From CAZQMX01 sp964594965 (GTDB lineage Bacteria; Patescibacteriota; Minisyncoccia; Portnoybacterales; UBA2143), in the NCBI GenBank assembly GCA_964594965.1, contig CAZQMX010000001.1, positions 71,418-135,417 on the forward strand: a DNA stretch of 64,000 nt, written 5' to 3'. Made by a program: the position numbers and the translations under genes. This document shows positions 42,163-50,867 of this stretch, in pieces; within the stretch, counting starts at the first letter, position 1, and each line of letters starts with the position of its first letter. Below the pieces are notes generated by a model, which was not told the origin of the DNA, did not search any database, and saw only the letters and a list, made by a program, of their open reading frames with translations.

Positions 42163-42356
42163 ATTACAACGCTTTCGCAGAATTTTGGGAAACACCCGGC
42201 GGCGACATTTGCGCCGGACACAAATTCCTTACCCCACCTCTGCGTTACTCTTAAATTAGAAAATACTGAGCATCCTGTCAATACTTTTTTATCCACAACC
42301 CAAAACAGAGCGGCTAAAATGATTACCCCTCCAATAAAAAAGATAATTCTTTTCAT
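42126..42356 (-). CDS. Possible small membrane protein, 76 residues
   Basis: The sequence has one N-terminal membrane segment (KRIIFFIGGVIILAALFWVV) and a short cysteine-containing soluble tail. It may be a lipoprotein-like or secreted orphan. Its 3' end overlaps the terminator stem, which makes translation of the last residues doubtful. It is 4 bases after the 111-residue membrane gene. Confidence is modest. Confidence 0.45.
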   Translation of the reverse strand: MKRIIFFIGGVIILAALFWVVDKKVLTGCSVFSNLRVTQRWGKEFVSGANVAAGCFPKFCESVVIRQVTPYRDIRG

Positions 42357-42360
42357 AAAA

Positions 42361-42696
42361 TTACTTTCCTTTGATTCTTAAAAATGGAGCAATGAAAATT
42401 AATCCGTATCCAGCCCATAATGACCAGAGCTGAAAGATTTCAGTATTAAAGCGCATTGTCACGAAATAGTCTAGGATAAGACCAACTACAACCCAGACAA
42501 ATCCATAACCCAAAGCCGAACCCATTGAACTTGGCTTAACTTTTTTAGCCAGAAACCAGGCAATTAATCCAGCTACCAGAATTATGAGTATTTTCATCCA
42601 AAGAGTTTCTTGGTATGTATTCAGAACTGCTGAAACAATAGCAAACATTAAAACCCAGATTAATACTCCAAAACCAATTGCTTTTTTCCAATCCAT
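42361..42696 (-). CDS. Four-helix membrane protein
   Basis: From the preferred start at 42696 (AAAGGAGG Shine-Dalgarno, MDWKKAIGFG) the protein has 111 residues and about four hydrophobic segments (8-26, 32-48, 56-74, 85-104). No family is recognised. It lies between two other membrane genes. Confidence 0.7.
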   Translation of the reverse strand: MDWKKAIGFGVLIWVLMFAIVSAVLNTYQETLWMKILIILVAGLIAWFLAKKVKPSSMGSALGYGFVWVVVGLILDYFVTMRFNTEIFQLWSLWAGYGLIFIAPFLRIKGK

Positions 42697-42725
42697 ATTA
42701 TCACCTCCTTTCATTTTTAAATAAT

Positions 42726-43250
42726 TTATCCCCACCTAAAAAGATTCTTTTTAAGAAAAGGCCAGGTTGGAAATTCCAAGTAATGCATAATATATTCCTG
42801 AGTAATTTTAGGAATTCCGGCGATTAGTAGGATAATAATTAATCTTTTAATATTGTCGGTCTTAAAGTTGAAAAACTTTTTTAATCCGACAACTAATAAA
42901 TAGAAATTCTCAAAGATATTAGGAGCTAAAAAGACCAATTGTCTAATCTTGAATATTTCAAAAGCGATTATCCCTAAAACCCGCCAGGAGAAAAGAACCG
43001 CTGCTGTTCTCCGGGCTAGAACCTCCTGCCACTTAAAAGCCATGTACATTTCAAAGCCCAAATAATAGGTATCAAAGAATTTATCATAAACATGGTAATT
43101 TCTTCCCTCAAACCATCCCCAGCCAAAAGCATCCATTAAAACCACATCAGAAATATCTCCTAAAATCACTAAAATAGCCCCCCAGAAAGGCCAGCGCAGA
43201 ATTGTAAAAGGCACAAAAAATCTAATTAAAACAACAACCAAACCAGCCAT
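42726..43250 (-). CDS. Membrane protein, 174 residues
   Basis: The protein opens MAGLVVVLIRFFVPFTILRWP and has four or five hydrophobic segments with an aromatic-rich intervening loop (GWGWFEGRNYHVYDKFFDTYY). No family is recognised. It follows the 109-residue gene by 3 bases, so the two are cotranslated. Confidence 0.7.
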   Translation of the reverse strand: MAGLVVVLIRFFVPFTILRWPFWGAILVILGDISDVVLMDAFGWGWFEGRNYHVYDKFFDTYYLGFEMYMAFKWQEVLARRTAAVLFSWRVLGIIAFEIFKIRQLVFLAPNIFENFYLLVVGLKKFFNFKTDNIKRLIIILLIAGIPKITQEYIMHYLEFPTWPFLKKNLFRWG

Positions 43251-43253
43251 AAA

Positions 43254-43583
43254 TTAATTAAAATTCTTAGCATCCATCTCAATCCAGTCATTATCTATTT
43301 CATCCCACTTATATGCTTTCATTTTATGAATTTTCTCATCCGGGCTATAAATGTATTCAACCCCGGTTTCTCCGCCAAGTCTTTTTTTGGAATAACTTGT
43401 TTTTCTATCCAAAACCAAGGGACGGATAATAAATTCCAATTTTACCCTTCCCATTGGTCCCTTAAAGATAATAGCTTCAATATCTGTCCCACCCTGTTCA
43501 TCAAGGTGTTTTTTCTCATGTTCTTCAACCTCAAACTTATCTTTAATATCATTAACCAAATTGTCCCACTTTTCAGGAAGCAT
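43254..43583 (-). CDS. Conserved-type orphan, 109 residues
   Basis: The protein is soluble, begins MLPEKWDNLVNDIKDKFEVEE and contains alternating strands (TDIEAIIFKGPMGRVKLEFI) with an acidic, lysine-rich surface. I have no name for the fold. Its position upstream of a membrane protein may be functional. Confidence 0.6.
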   Translation of the reverse strand: MLPEKWDNLVNDIKDKFEVEEHEKKHLDEQGGTDIEAIIFKGPMGRVKLEFIIRPLVLDRKTSYSKKRLGGETGVEYIYSPDEKIHKMKAYKWDEIDNDWIEMDAKNFN

Positions 43584-43608
43584 ATATTTATTCTACTATA
43601 CTATGACC

Positions 43609-44382
43609 TTATTTCCAAACTACAATCATATTTTTCTCAATTTTTGTGATTGGCAAATGATCGCCGGTTGGATAATCCCTGATAGCATTATACATTACAT
43701 CCTGATCATATCGATACAATTCCCCTCTTTTTGTCCCATTGTCGTTGACAATAAATTCCTTGGTATTAGAATCATATCCCCGGATTATTAAATTATGTCT
43801 TTCCGGGCCGGGAGGGGTATAATATGGATTATTTAATAACCGGCCGTTAGTTGGAACAATAACTGCATTCCCTTTTTCAATTTCTTGAATAATATCACTT
43901 AAAACAATATTTTTTTCAACTCTAACCCGACTATATCCAAAATATCCTTTGATAATTCTTTCCATGGTATCAAAGACAGAAGTATCAATAAATCCGCCAA
44001 AATTATCTTCCTGATATTGAGAAATAGCTGCTATTCCCTCCTTGGCAATTTGATTATTCAAATCCAATCCCCTTGCCCAGTAAATTGCCATTAATGAAGC
44101 CGCTTCTTCACAACCATCCTGGTAAATTGGATTATCCCATTCTCCAAGAGGCGCCTGGGGAATAAAAGGAATATCAAGTAATGGATATTCTTTTTCTTCT
44201 ATCTTTTTCTCTGGTAAAATCCCTTTCTTTATGTCAGGACTTTCCAATTTCTCATTTAAATCAGAAAAAGACTCATAATCTTTAATTTCTTCTAAAGATT
44301 CTTCTGGAGAATAAAAATAGACCACGGCAGCGGTTAAGATAATAAAAAAGATGATTCCTATTCTGTATTTAAAATTGCCCAT
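43609..44382 (-). CDS. Secreted C39-like cysteine peptidase
   Basis: An N-terminal membrane or signal segment (about residues 5-24) precedes a C39-like peptidase domain with the cysteine in YQDGCEEAASLM, a histidine in PGPERHNLIIRGY and VNDNGTKRGE. The repeat of catalytic Cys, His and Asn/Asp positions matches the family. Length 257. It is related to, but shorter than, the coiled-coil C39-like protein at 16.0 kb. It overlaps engB by 25 bases. Confidence 0.8.
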   Translation of the reverse strand: MGNFKYRIGIIFFIILTAAVVYFYSPEESLEEIKDYESFSDLNEKLESPDIKKGILPEKKIEEKEYPLLDIPFIPQAPLGEWDNPIYQDGCEEAASLMAIYWARGLDLNNQIAKEGIAAISQYQEDNFGGFIDTSVFDTMERIIKGYFGYSRVRVEKNIVLSDIIQEIEKGNAVIVPTNGRLLNNPYYTPPGPERHNLIIRGYDSNTKEFIVNDNGTKRGELYRYDQDVMYNAIRDYPTGDHLPITKIEKNMIVVWK

Positions 44383-44930
44383 AATTCATCCCGGCCCCTT
44401 TTGGTTTTAGCTGAATAAGGAATAACCTTATTCTGGCCAACTTTTTCCTGAATAATTTCTAAATGTTTGGCTAATTGATTCTTTTTTAATTTATCTACCT
44501 TATTCGCCAGGATAATAAAGGGATACTTATTCTTATCCAACAATCCCAACATTTCCTGGTCAAATTTACTCATTCCAACTTTAGCGTCAACAATTAAAAC
44601 TATTTTCTTGAATTTAACTTTAGAACGGAATAAATACCAGAGAATCATTCTTCTGGTTTTTTCTTTTTGCTTAAGGGATGCCTCTAGAAATCCATAACCG
44701 GGCAAATCAATAAAATAGAATTCCTTGTTAATTAAAAAGAAATTAATCTGTCTGGTTTTCCCGGGAACAGAACTGGATTTAACCAGATTCTTTCTCCGAA
44801 CCAGGGAATTGATAACGCTTGATTTGCCAACATTGGACCGACCAACAAAAGCTATCTGCGGTATTCCATCCTCCGTAATCTTATTCGTCCCAGTAATTCC
44901 CTTAATAAATTCAGCTGTTTTAATTTCCAT
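44358..44930 (-). CDS. engB: Ribosome biogenesis GTPase YsxC/EngB
   Basis: The P-loop GRSNVGKSSVINSL (about residues 30-43) and the DLPGYGF G3 motif are visible, with ANKVDKL as G4. Length 190 is typical. EngB helps large-subunit assembly. It is followed by C39-like overlap downstream and has a bidirectional hairpin upstream. Confidence 0.94.
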   Translation of the reverse strand: MEIKTAEFIKGITGTNKITEDGIPQIAFVGRSNVGKSSVINSLVRRKNLVKSSSVPGKTRQINFFLINKEFYFIDLPGYGFLEASLKQKEKTRRMILWYLFRSKVKFKKIVLIVDAKVGMSKFDQEMLGLLDKNKYPFIILANKVDKLKKNQLAKHLEIIQEKVGQNKVIPYSAKTKRGRDELWAILNTE

Positions 44931-44947
44931 AGTGATTTTATCCTACC

Positions 44948-44978
44948 AAAAAACCACTGGATAATCCAGTGGTTTTTT
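44948..44978. terminator. Symmetric hairpin between the prohibitin-like gene and engB
   Basis: AAAAAACCACTGGA and TCCAGTGGTTTTTT form a 14-bp stem with A and T runs on both sides, so it can terminate transcription in either direction. Confidence 0.9.
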
Positions 44979-44986
44979 AATCAATT

Positions 44987-45808
44987 CTACCTATTTATTC
45001 CAATAAATGGACTGGCTTGGCCCCAATAGGTTGGGACTTTACCATCCCATTTTTCAATCCATCGTAATTCAACCACTTGCGGATTAGCCCTTAAAGCTTG
45101 GGCTTCAATTTGAATTGCCTGGGCCTTTCCCTGGGCTTCTGCAATTTTCTGTTCAGCTTCAATCTTAATTCTCTCTAAATCCCTTTCGGCTTTTAGTTTT
45201 AACTGCTCGGCTGTAACTTTGGCTTCAATGGCTTCATTAAAAGCCGGTGAAAAATCAAAGTCAATAATATTGAATTCATCAACCAAAATATCTCGTTCTA
45301 ATAATCTTTCTGCCAGATTTGCTTTGATTTGATCTTTAACCACTTCTCTCTTGGTGATTAACTCTTCAGCGGTAAATTTGGCTGTGACGGCCTTAACGGC
45401 TTCCTGGATGGACGGAGAAATAATTCTGGAGTTATAGTTTTTTCCAACCTCCTGCCAAATTTTGTTAACCGAACCTGGAACTAAATGATAATTTAGAGCA
45501 ATCTTAGAAGTCACAATCTGTAAGTCCTTGGAAGAAGCTGTGGCCGGAACTTCATCTTTTTTAATCTTAACATCCATTTTAACTACCTTTTGGATAAAAG
45601 GAATTTTAACATAAAGGCCTTCATCAAAAACCTTATCCTTGACCGCTCCAAACTGAAGTAGAACCCCCCTTTCACCAGCGCCGATTGTTCCAAAAGCGCC
45701 AAAAACAAGGATTAGGATGATTAGGGTATAAAATATCCGGGAAATAATTTTCTTTTTATTAATCTTCCTTATTCTCTCATTGATTTCTACAATTTTATCT
45801 GGATTCAT
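44987..45808 (-). CDS. Prohibitin-like SPFH-domain protein
   Basis: One N-terminal membrane helix (about 20-40) precedes the SPFH domain with GERGVLLQFGAVKDKVFDEGLYVKIPF and LVPGSVNKIWQEVGKNY, then a coiled coil rich in Ala, Glu and Lys. Prohibitin-like proteins act as membrane scaffolds near proteases. The start was set at MNPDKIVE (45808), as the extra 11 upstream residues have no homology. It is not next to FtsH here. Confidence 0.88.
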   Translation of the reverse strand: MNPDKIVEINERIRKINKKKIISRIFYTLIILILVFGAFGTIGAGERGVLLQFGAVKDKVFDEGLYVKIPFIQKVVKMDVKIKKDEVPATASSKDLQIVTSKIALNYHLVPGSVNKIWQEVGKNYNSRIISPSIQEAVKAVTAKFTAEELITKREVVKDQIKANLAERLLERDILVDEFNIIDFDFSPAFNEAIEAKVTAEQLKLKAERDLERIKIEAEQKIAEAQGKAQAIQIEAQALRANPQVVELRWIEKWDGKVPTYWGQASPFIGINR

Positions 45809-45828
45809 AAAGTTCAGCGAACAAATAA

Positions 45829-45916
45829 CAACGAACAGCAAACAATATTTAATCGGGTGCGATTACTTCAAATAATCATTTTGTTCATTGTCCATTGATT
45901 ATTGTTCATTGATTAT
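45829..45916. repeat. GTTCATTG-type repeat upstream of the prohibitin-like gene
   Basis: Short units related to GTTCATTGATTATTG and their inverse (GAACAGCAAACAAT) form an imperfect inverted repeat in the leader. Confidence 0.5.
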
Positions 45917-45981
45917 GCAATTATCCCTCCCCGACCTTTATCCTATTATACCAAAAGTATTACTTTTTGGAAGGAAAAGTA

Positions 45982-46013
45982 AAATGTCCATGAGCTACCA
46001 CCCACGGACATTT
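45982..46013 (-). terminator. Terminator after the 107-residue orphan
   Basis: AAATGTCCATG pairs with CACGGACATTT (one G-T) and a T run follows on the minus strand. Confidence 0.75.
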
Positions 46014-46040
46014 AAAAGATTGTCCTTAGAATTAATTCCC

Positions 46041-46364
46041 TTAACTTCCTCCAGGCCGAGACGATTTATCTATTTGGTGTGCCCTTTCAGTTATCTCTAC
46101 TATCAGCTCCGCTGCTTTTCTTGGGCTAATTTTTTTTAGAATAGATTTCTCAACCAAATCAATCTCTCCATAGAAACTAGCTATGGTTGTGATAAAGACA
46201 AGGATATCAATATCTGTATTAAGAACCTCGATCGCTTTTATTTTGGCGGTTTCTGCCTTTTCGTCAACCTCTGAGACAGTCACGGTTTCTATGTATGCCT
46301 CAACAAAGTCAATCAAACCCGATCTTGCTTCAGGACTCAGCGACCTTGAATACAATTCAGTCAT
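46041..46364 (-). CDS. Orphan helical protein, 107 residues
   Basis: A strong AAAGGAGAGG Shine-Dalgarno site precedes the ATG. The soluble protein is largely helical (LIDFVEAYIETVTVSEVDEKAETAKIK) with no cysteine cluster. No family is recognised. Confidence 0.6.
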   Translation of the reverse strand: MTELYSRSLSPEARSGLIDFVEAYIETVTVSEVDEKAETAKIKAIEVLNTDIDILVFITTIASFYGEIDLVEKSILKKISPRKAAELIVEITERAHQIDKSSRPGGS

Positions 46365-46438
46365 TTCCTCTCCTTTCTTTAATTAATCCCAAGTTAAAAT
46401 ATTAAAGAACCACCATCTTATCCCAGCCTTCTGGTAAC

Positions 46439-46606
46439 TTACCCGCAGGGTTTAGTTGGCATTGGCGCGCTTGGAACGCCATGTTTAATCCACTCTCCAT
46501 CAACACAAATCCAATCATCTTCACTTCCTCCAATTAAAAACCTTAGCGCGAAAGCAAGGACAATAATTGCTAATATTAAAAGTGGTATTTTATATATCCT
46601 CCTCAT
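46439..46606 (-). CDS. Very small single-pass membrane protein, 55 residues
   Basis: An ATG with AGGAGG nearby and an extended -10 (TGATATACT) upstream opens MRRIYKIPLLILAIIVLAFAL. The extracytoplasmic tail has DDWICVDGEWIKHG and SAPMPTKPC. I have the impression that tails of this W-C-x-x-G-x-W-x-K-H-G type recur in small proteins of this lineage, but this needs a search. It is well below the usual size cut-off but has gene-like features. Confidence 0.65.
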   Translation of the reverse strand: MRRIYKIPLLILAIIVLAFALRFLIGGSEDDWICVDGEWIKHGVPSAPMPTKPCG

Positions 46607-46647
46607 TGTGTTTTTAAGTATATCACAATATTTATTAGAAATGAAAG

Positions 46648-46674
46648 GCGGCTGGCAGAACTACTACCAGCCGC
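46648..46674 (-). terminator. Hairpin after the 46.7-48.2 kb gene
   Basis: GCGGCTGG (46648-46655) pairs with CCAGCCGC (46667-46674); T-rich flanks follow on the minus strand. Confidence 0.7.
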
Positions 46675-46697
46675 TCTTTTAAAGATCTTGTGGGAAC

Positions 46698-48177
46698 TTA
46701 TGGAGGAATACTTGTTTGGATTTTCATCCTCCACAACTCATTCCCCATAAGAAAGAACTCGGTCATTGGTACTTCTTGGACAATCACTTGCCCAGGGATG
46801 CGTTTAGATTTTTCTTCTTCCAGTAGTTTTATCACTTCCCCTGGCGGCAGCACCCCTCGCGGGAATATAAATTTTCCCAATCCAAGGTATGTCTTAAATC
46901 CCAGACGTCCACTAACATCCTCGGGTTGAGTGACAATCTCCCATTCGAACCCTTCATCAGGTACCGGCAAGTTATCAAAGATCTCCTTGAATCTTTCTCC
47001 CAAATGGCCCCTTGCTACCAGAGATGGAGCTAGCGTTCTAGGTTGGCTCAATTTTTTCTTTCTTCCGGTGTCAGGAGAAAGTATTTTTATAACCCTCCCT
47101 TTGGCGTTGAAGAATTTCCGGGTTTTTGCCTCGAAAGACATGTTGGTTTTTCTCGCCTTGTCCCGAATTGATGTCAGTTCGGCTGATTCTAGGTTTCTTT
47201 TCACCCATTTTTCAAATAAGTTTCTGGCTTCGTGAGAGGATATTTCCCCTTTTCCGATTGGATGAATCTCGTTTGTTTCCAAGATTACTATCTCGTATCT
47301 GGCCAATTTCCAACCGCTTGATCCTCTTTTTCTCTTTTTTTTTCTTTTTGCCTGGTCCTTTCCAATCCGGCGAGATAACCTCCAGGCGTGAAGTTTTCCC
47401 CGTGCTACTGACCTTCTTCCAGATTTCAACCGACTCATTCAGTCTCTTGGCCAATCGAGCAGCTTTTTTCCTGGCCTTGCCTATAGGAATCATTCCTATT
47501 GATTTAGGGGGAATAGACTCAGAACGCAATTCCAGCTGTGGTAGCCTTGGCCAAGACCAATTAGCTCTTTTTCTCGTTCCGGTCTTTTTCTTAACCCGAG
47601 CAGTTACTTTGTCTTTTTCTACAACAGGAGGCTCTGTGACAGGTTCAGTGGTTATTTCCCTTTCTTCTACAACCCTTTCTTCTACGACAGGCGGCTCTGT
47701 GGTAGGTTTTTTTGCGTTCTCCTGTATAAGGAACGGCAGAGCAGAAAGCTCTTTCTTTTCCTTATCATCACCGACTCCTTCTCCGAATGAGAGCAATAAT
47801 TTGGGGTCGTCAGAAAAATCTTCAAACACAAATTTAGGGCTTTTTGAAATAGCGTCTTCTCGACCGCCGGATTCAGTAATGATTCCGTTCAATGATTTTT
47901 GAGCCTTTCCAGTGATTCCATCTGGGAAAAAGTCACACCCTAGACAAAAAATCTCCCCCTCCCTTTTTGCCCCAGCGGATTCTTCGCAAATCCGACGAGC
48001 AATGCAATTTGACCCAACTTGGGTGTTTCTTTGTCTAATTACTTTTAACCATTCTTTAACAACAGGATTGCCGATGTCTTCCCCATTTTCGGCTGGCCAA
48101 TCAATAACAATAGATTCATCTCCTAGGTCAATGGTTAATCTGGATACTGAGTTAATACAGGCCTTATATTCACTCAT
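46698..48177 (-). CDS. Orphan protein split by a homopolymer frameshift
   Basis: Two overlapping open frames are present. The upstream one (47212-48177) codes for the N-terminal part, with cysteines in RRICEESAG and FCLGCDFF and a proline/glutamate-rich linker, and reads into SPDWKGPGKKKKKEKK. The downstream one (46698-47438) codes for the C-terminal part, entering at GSSGWKLARYEIVIL. Skipping one A in the A9 run at 47335-47343 joins them into one protein of about 492 residues. After the run, the upstream frame becomes a biased Arg/Lys-rich sequence, which supports the join. No family is recognised. It may be a pseudogene, a slippage-expressed gene or a sequencing artefact. Confidence 0.65.
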
Positions 48178-48304
48178 AATCTCACCTCCCTTCTCTCTGA
48201 GAATTTTGGTTTTTGTTATATGATTTATTATTTAAACAGTTAAAGAGCTTTGATTTTACCTTATCCTACTATATCTCTGTCGTCAACAAAATCTCTATCT
48301 CTAT

Positions 48305-48360
48305 TCCATCAAAAAACCGTCCCTTTGGCGATTAAATTCCTTGATTTTCAGAAGAAAATG
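48305..48360. repeat. Degenerate direct repeat flanking the 48.4 kb gene
   Basis: A stretch starting CCATCAAAAAACCGTC resembles one at about 48799-48840 starting CCACCAAAAAATCGTC, on either side of the coiled-coil gene. It may be the trace of a small duplication or insertion. The 48178-48416 gap also holds a possible promoter for each divergent gene. Confidence 0.45.
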
Positions 48361-48416
48361 AGGTAATAAGAAATTAAGTAAACAGTCCTTTAAATCCAAA
48401 AAAACAGGAAGCTGAA

Positions 48417-48758
48417 ATGGAAAAATCCAATAGCGAAGTAGAAAATCTACGCAGAGAGGTAAAAGACCTGCGTAGAGAAACAGAAAAACTACTTTCTGAT
48501 GTTAGGTACTTATCTATAGAGACCGAGAAAGCCAGAAGAGAGAATATAGCGTTAAGAAAGTATTTAGAAAGAATGATTATATTCTTCCTTCAGACTTTGT
48601 CAGAGAATAATAGACCTCCTACCGTTGCAGAGCTTATTAAGAAGACTAGAGTGGATATATATGACCTACGGAGACAATGCGAATATTTCCCTAGTTACAA
48701 TTGGTTCGTAGAAAAAGCCGGTCTCACCCCAAACAGGAGGTCTTCAAAGAATTTCTAA
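48417..48758 (+). CDS. Coiled-coil orphan, 113 residues
   Basis: Residues 1-55 form a charged coiled coil (NLRREVKDLRRETEKLL) followed by a helical domain with TVAELIKKTRVDIYDLRRQCEYF. No signal or membrane segment. The promoter has TTGATT-17-TAATAA spacing upstream. It ends before a hairpin terminator. Confidence 0.65.
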   Translation: MEKSNSEVENLRREVKDLRRETEKLLSDVRYLSIETEKARRENIALRKYLERMIIFFLQTLSENNRPPTVAELIKKTRVDIYDLRRQCEYFPSYNWFVEKAGLTPNRRSSKNF

Positions 48759-48765
48759 AAAAAGA

Positions 48766-48793
48766 ACGCCAAAACCAAGGCGTCTCTTTTTTT
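48766..48793 (+). terminator. Terminator after the coiled-coil orphan
   Basis: ACGCC-AAAACCAA-GGCGT hairpin followed, after three bases, by a run of T residues. Confidence 0.75.
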
Positions 48794-48837
48794 ATTTCCA
48801 CCAAAAAATCGTCTGTTTGGTAATTGAAAAATGAGGA

Positions 48838-48864
48838 AGGGCAAAGCATTGATCGCTTTGCCCT
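48838..48864 (-). terminator. Hairpin after the 48.9 kb gene
   Basis: AGGGCAAAGC and GCTTTGCCCT form a 10-bp stem on the 3' side of the cysteine-containing orphan. Confidence 0.6.
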
Positions 48865-48871
48865 CATCTCC

Positions 48872-49202
48872 TTATCTTTTGGTTTCTTGAACGCGAACGC
48901 GGGGAGATTTCCTATCAAAAAACCCGCATTTTGTTAATCTGTCTTTGGAGAAAAGAATCATTGTTCGCTTCCCCCAATTGCACAAACCCATAATCCTGCT
49001 TTCTTTCTTTGTCGAAGACCACCAACGTTGCCCTTTCCTAGAAGCGTCTATCTTTCGGATAATTGCTATAGCTTCTTCCTTGCCCACACACCAGGGGCAT
49101 TGAGGGCAACTCTTAGTGAGGTACTTAAGACCCCCCCCAGGTATATTCAAGGGGAATCTCAATCTTTTTACCTAAAACATTCTTGGCCTTTTCCCAAGCC
49201 AT
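48872..49202 (-). CDS. Cysteine-containing orphan split by a G8 frameshift
   Basis: An ATG at 49202 with GGGGGTGAT upstream opens MAWEKAKNVLGKKIEIPLEYTWGG and then meets a stop within the G8 run (49131-49138). A second frame enters there and continues KYLTKSCPQCPWCVGKEE to the end. Skipping one G restores a single frame of about 109 residues that contains CPQCPWC. No family is recognised. The frame change has the same sign as the ones at 47.3 and 60.4 kb. Confidence 0.6.
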
Positions 49203-49247
49203 AATCACCCCCATATGTCTATTAATTTTTTAGAGAACTATCCTCGC

Positions 49248-49277
49248 TTCGTTAAATTTAAATTCGTTAAATTTAAA
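49248..49277. repeat. Tandem 15-bp repeat at a transcription start region
   Basis: Two exact adjacent copies of TTCGTTAAATTTAAA lie between the -10 box (49280-49285) of the gene at 49202 and its start, next to the predicted transcription start. This is the usual place for an operator. Confidence 0.75.
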
Positions 49278-49279
49278 AC

Positions 49280-49308
49280 AGAATAACACCACTATATTAT
49301 CCTGTCAA
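49280..49308 (-). promoter_or_regulatory. Promoter of the 49.2 kb orphan
   Basis: On the minus strand, -35 TTGACA (49303-49308), 17-base spacer, -10 TATTCT (49280-49285). Confidence 0.7.
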
Positions 49309-49328
49309 ATTACCCCCGCACCAACTTA

Positions 49329-49353
49329 AAGTCGGTTATCGCATAGCCGACTT
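49329..49353 (-). terminator. Terminator after the 49.4 kb Nudix gene
   Basis: AAGTCGG pairs with CCGACTT (11-base loop) and is followed by a short T run on the minus strand. Confidence 0.65.
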
Positions 49354-49358
49354 CTCAT

Positions 49359-49757
49359 TTACTCGTAAAGTGCTTTTTTAATTCTTTCCTTAATTTTCTC
49401 ATGCCAAAAACTATAATCATCTAATGATTCCGGTTTTATCCAGGCATAATTCTGATGCTCATTACTTAATTTAACTTCTGGCTTGCCTTCAATGCGACCG
49501 ACAGAAACACTGATATAGGTATCGCCACTATCACTCATATCAACACTAGATACTTTTTCTATTACAAAATCCTTAATTCCTGTCTCTTCTTCAACTTCAC
49601 GCCTTAATCCTTCTTCTAGTAATTCGTCTTTATCCAATCTTCCACCCGGCAACATCCACTTACCATCTTTTTCTAAAACTAAAATCTCGTCGTTATCATT
49701 CTTTAAAACAATATTCTGATCTATTTTAAATAATTTATGTTTTATTGAATTTTCCAT
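49359..49757 (-). CDS. Nudix hydrolase
   Basis: The Nudix box is MLPGGRLDKDELLEEGLRREVEEETGIKDF with standard spacing. Length 132 is typical of MutT-like enzymes. It lies 10 bases after ddl in the same direction and so is probably cotranscribed with it. Confidence 0.9.
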   Translation of the reverse strand: MENSIKHKLFKIDQNIVLKNDNDEILVLEKDGKWMLPGGRLDKDELLEEGLRREVEEETGIKDFVIEKVSSVDMSDSGDTYISVSVGRIEGKPEVKLSNEHQNYAWIKPESLDDYSFWHEKIKERIKKALYE

Positions 49758-49766
49758 AATTCCATT

Positions 49767-50837
49767 CTACTCCCTCAATCTCTCTTTAATCAAAGTATCT
49801 AAAAACTGGCCAAATCCCATTCCGGCGGCTTTGGCTGTTTCTGGATACAAACTGGTCATGGTCATGCCCGGAATAGTATTAACTTCTAAAAAATAGACCT
49901 TATTATCCTCCTCTGACCAAATAAAGTCAGCTCTGGCCAAATCTCGACAACCCAGCGCCTGAAACGCCTTAACTGCAGAATCCTGAACTCTTTTCTTAAT
50001 TTTTTGAGGAATCTTAGCTGGACAGACATGCTCACTCCCTCCATCTTGATACTTTGACTTGTAATCATAAAAACCAGCTAATTTAGGAATGATTTCTATA
50101 ACCGGCAAAGGACGGCTTGGATTATTGCCCATCACCCCGACAGTCAATTCCCTGCCTTTTTTAAATTCCTCTATCATAATCTCCGGACCGTATTGAAATG
50201 CTTTATCAATGCTTTTTTTCAATTCTTTCCTATTATCAACTATTGAGATTCCAACTGAAGAACCTAGCTCAACGGGCTTGACCACCATCGGCCAGGAGAA
50301 TTCTTTAATTAATTGAGGTAAATTATAATCCCCACCTTTTTTTAAAACTCGATAAGGGATAACATCAACCCCAACATCTCTGACAATAACCTTTGCCCTG
50401 GGCTTATTCATTGCCAAAGCGCTGCCCAAAACATCAGAGAACATATAGGGCACACCCAACATTTCGAGCATCCCCTGCAATTTCCCATCTTCGGCATAGG
50501 GACCATGAATTATTGGCAAAACCAAATCAATTCGACTATTCCCGGTCTCCCCTTCAATAATATTAGTCAAACTCAGATTCTTATCAGAAACACTGACCAA
50601 TTTCTGCGACTGAGAAACACTTATCCCACCTTCCTTCGAACTGCCATCACTCAATTTCAAATACTGACTTCCCCTATCACCAATCAACCAATTCCCCTTT
50701 TTAGTAATAGCAATCGGGATAATATTATACTTTTCCTTATCCAAAGCATCAATTACTCCTCTGGCTGAGGACAAAGATACTTCATGCTCATCCGACTTCC
50801 CCCCAAACACAATCCCTAAGTTTATTTTCCTGGGCAT
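49767..50837 (-). CDS. ddl: D-alanine--D-alanine ligase
   Basis: Ddl joins two D-Ala residues for the peptidoglycan stem. The ATP-grasp motifs are visible: GKSDEHEVSLSSARGV at the N-terminus, LPIIHGPYAEDGKLQGMLEMLGVPY, the VVKPVELGSSVGIS loop, IEEFKKGRELTVGV and the metal site FLEVNTIPGMT. Length 356 is standard. It provides the D-Ala-D-Ala that DacA later trims. Confidence 0.96.
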   Translation of the reverse strand: MPRKINLGIVFGGKSDEHEVSLSSARGVIDALDKEKYNIIPIAITKKGNWLIGDRGSQYLKLSDGSSKEGGISVSQSQKLVSVSDKNLSLTNIIEGETGNSRIDLVLPIIHGPYAEDGKLQGMLEMLGVPYMFSDVLGSALAMNKPRAKVIVRDVGVDVIPYRVLKKGGDYNLPQLIKEFSWPMVVKPVELGSSVGISIVDNRKELKKSIDKAFQYGPEIMIEEFKKGRELTVGVMGNNPSRPLPVIEIIPKLAGFYDYKSKYQDGGSEHVCPAKIPQKIKKRVQDSAVKAFQALGCRDLARADFIWSEEDNKVYFLEVNTIPGMTMTSLYPETAKAAGMGFGQFLDTLIKERLRE

Positions 50838-50867
50838 AACCCGGTCTCCTTGTATAAGTTAATACTA

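Noticed and set aside
47126..47902. Plus-strand 258-residue open frame
   Set aside because: It is antisense to the frameshifted orphan, rich in Ser/Phe, without a Shine-Dalgarno site or family features.
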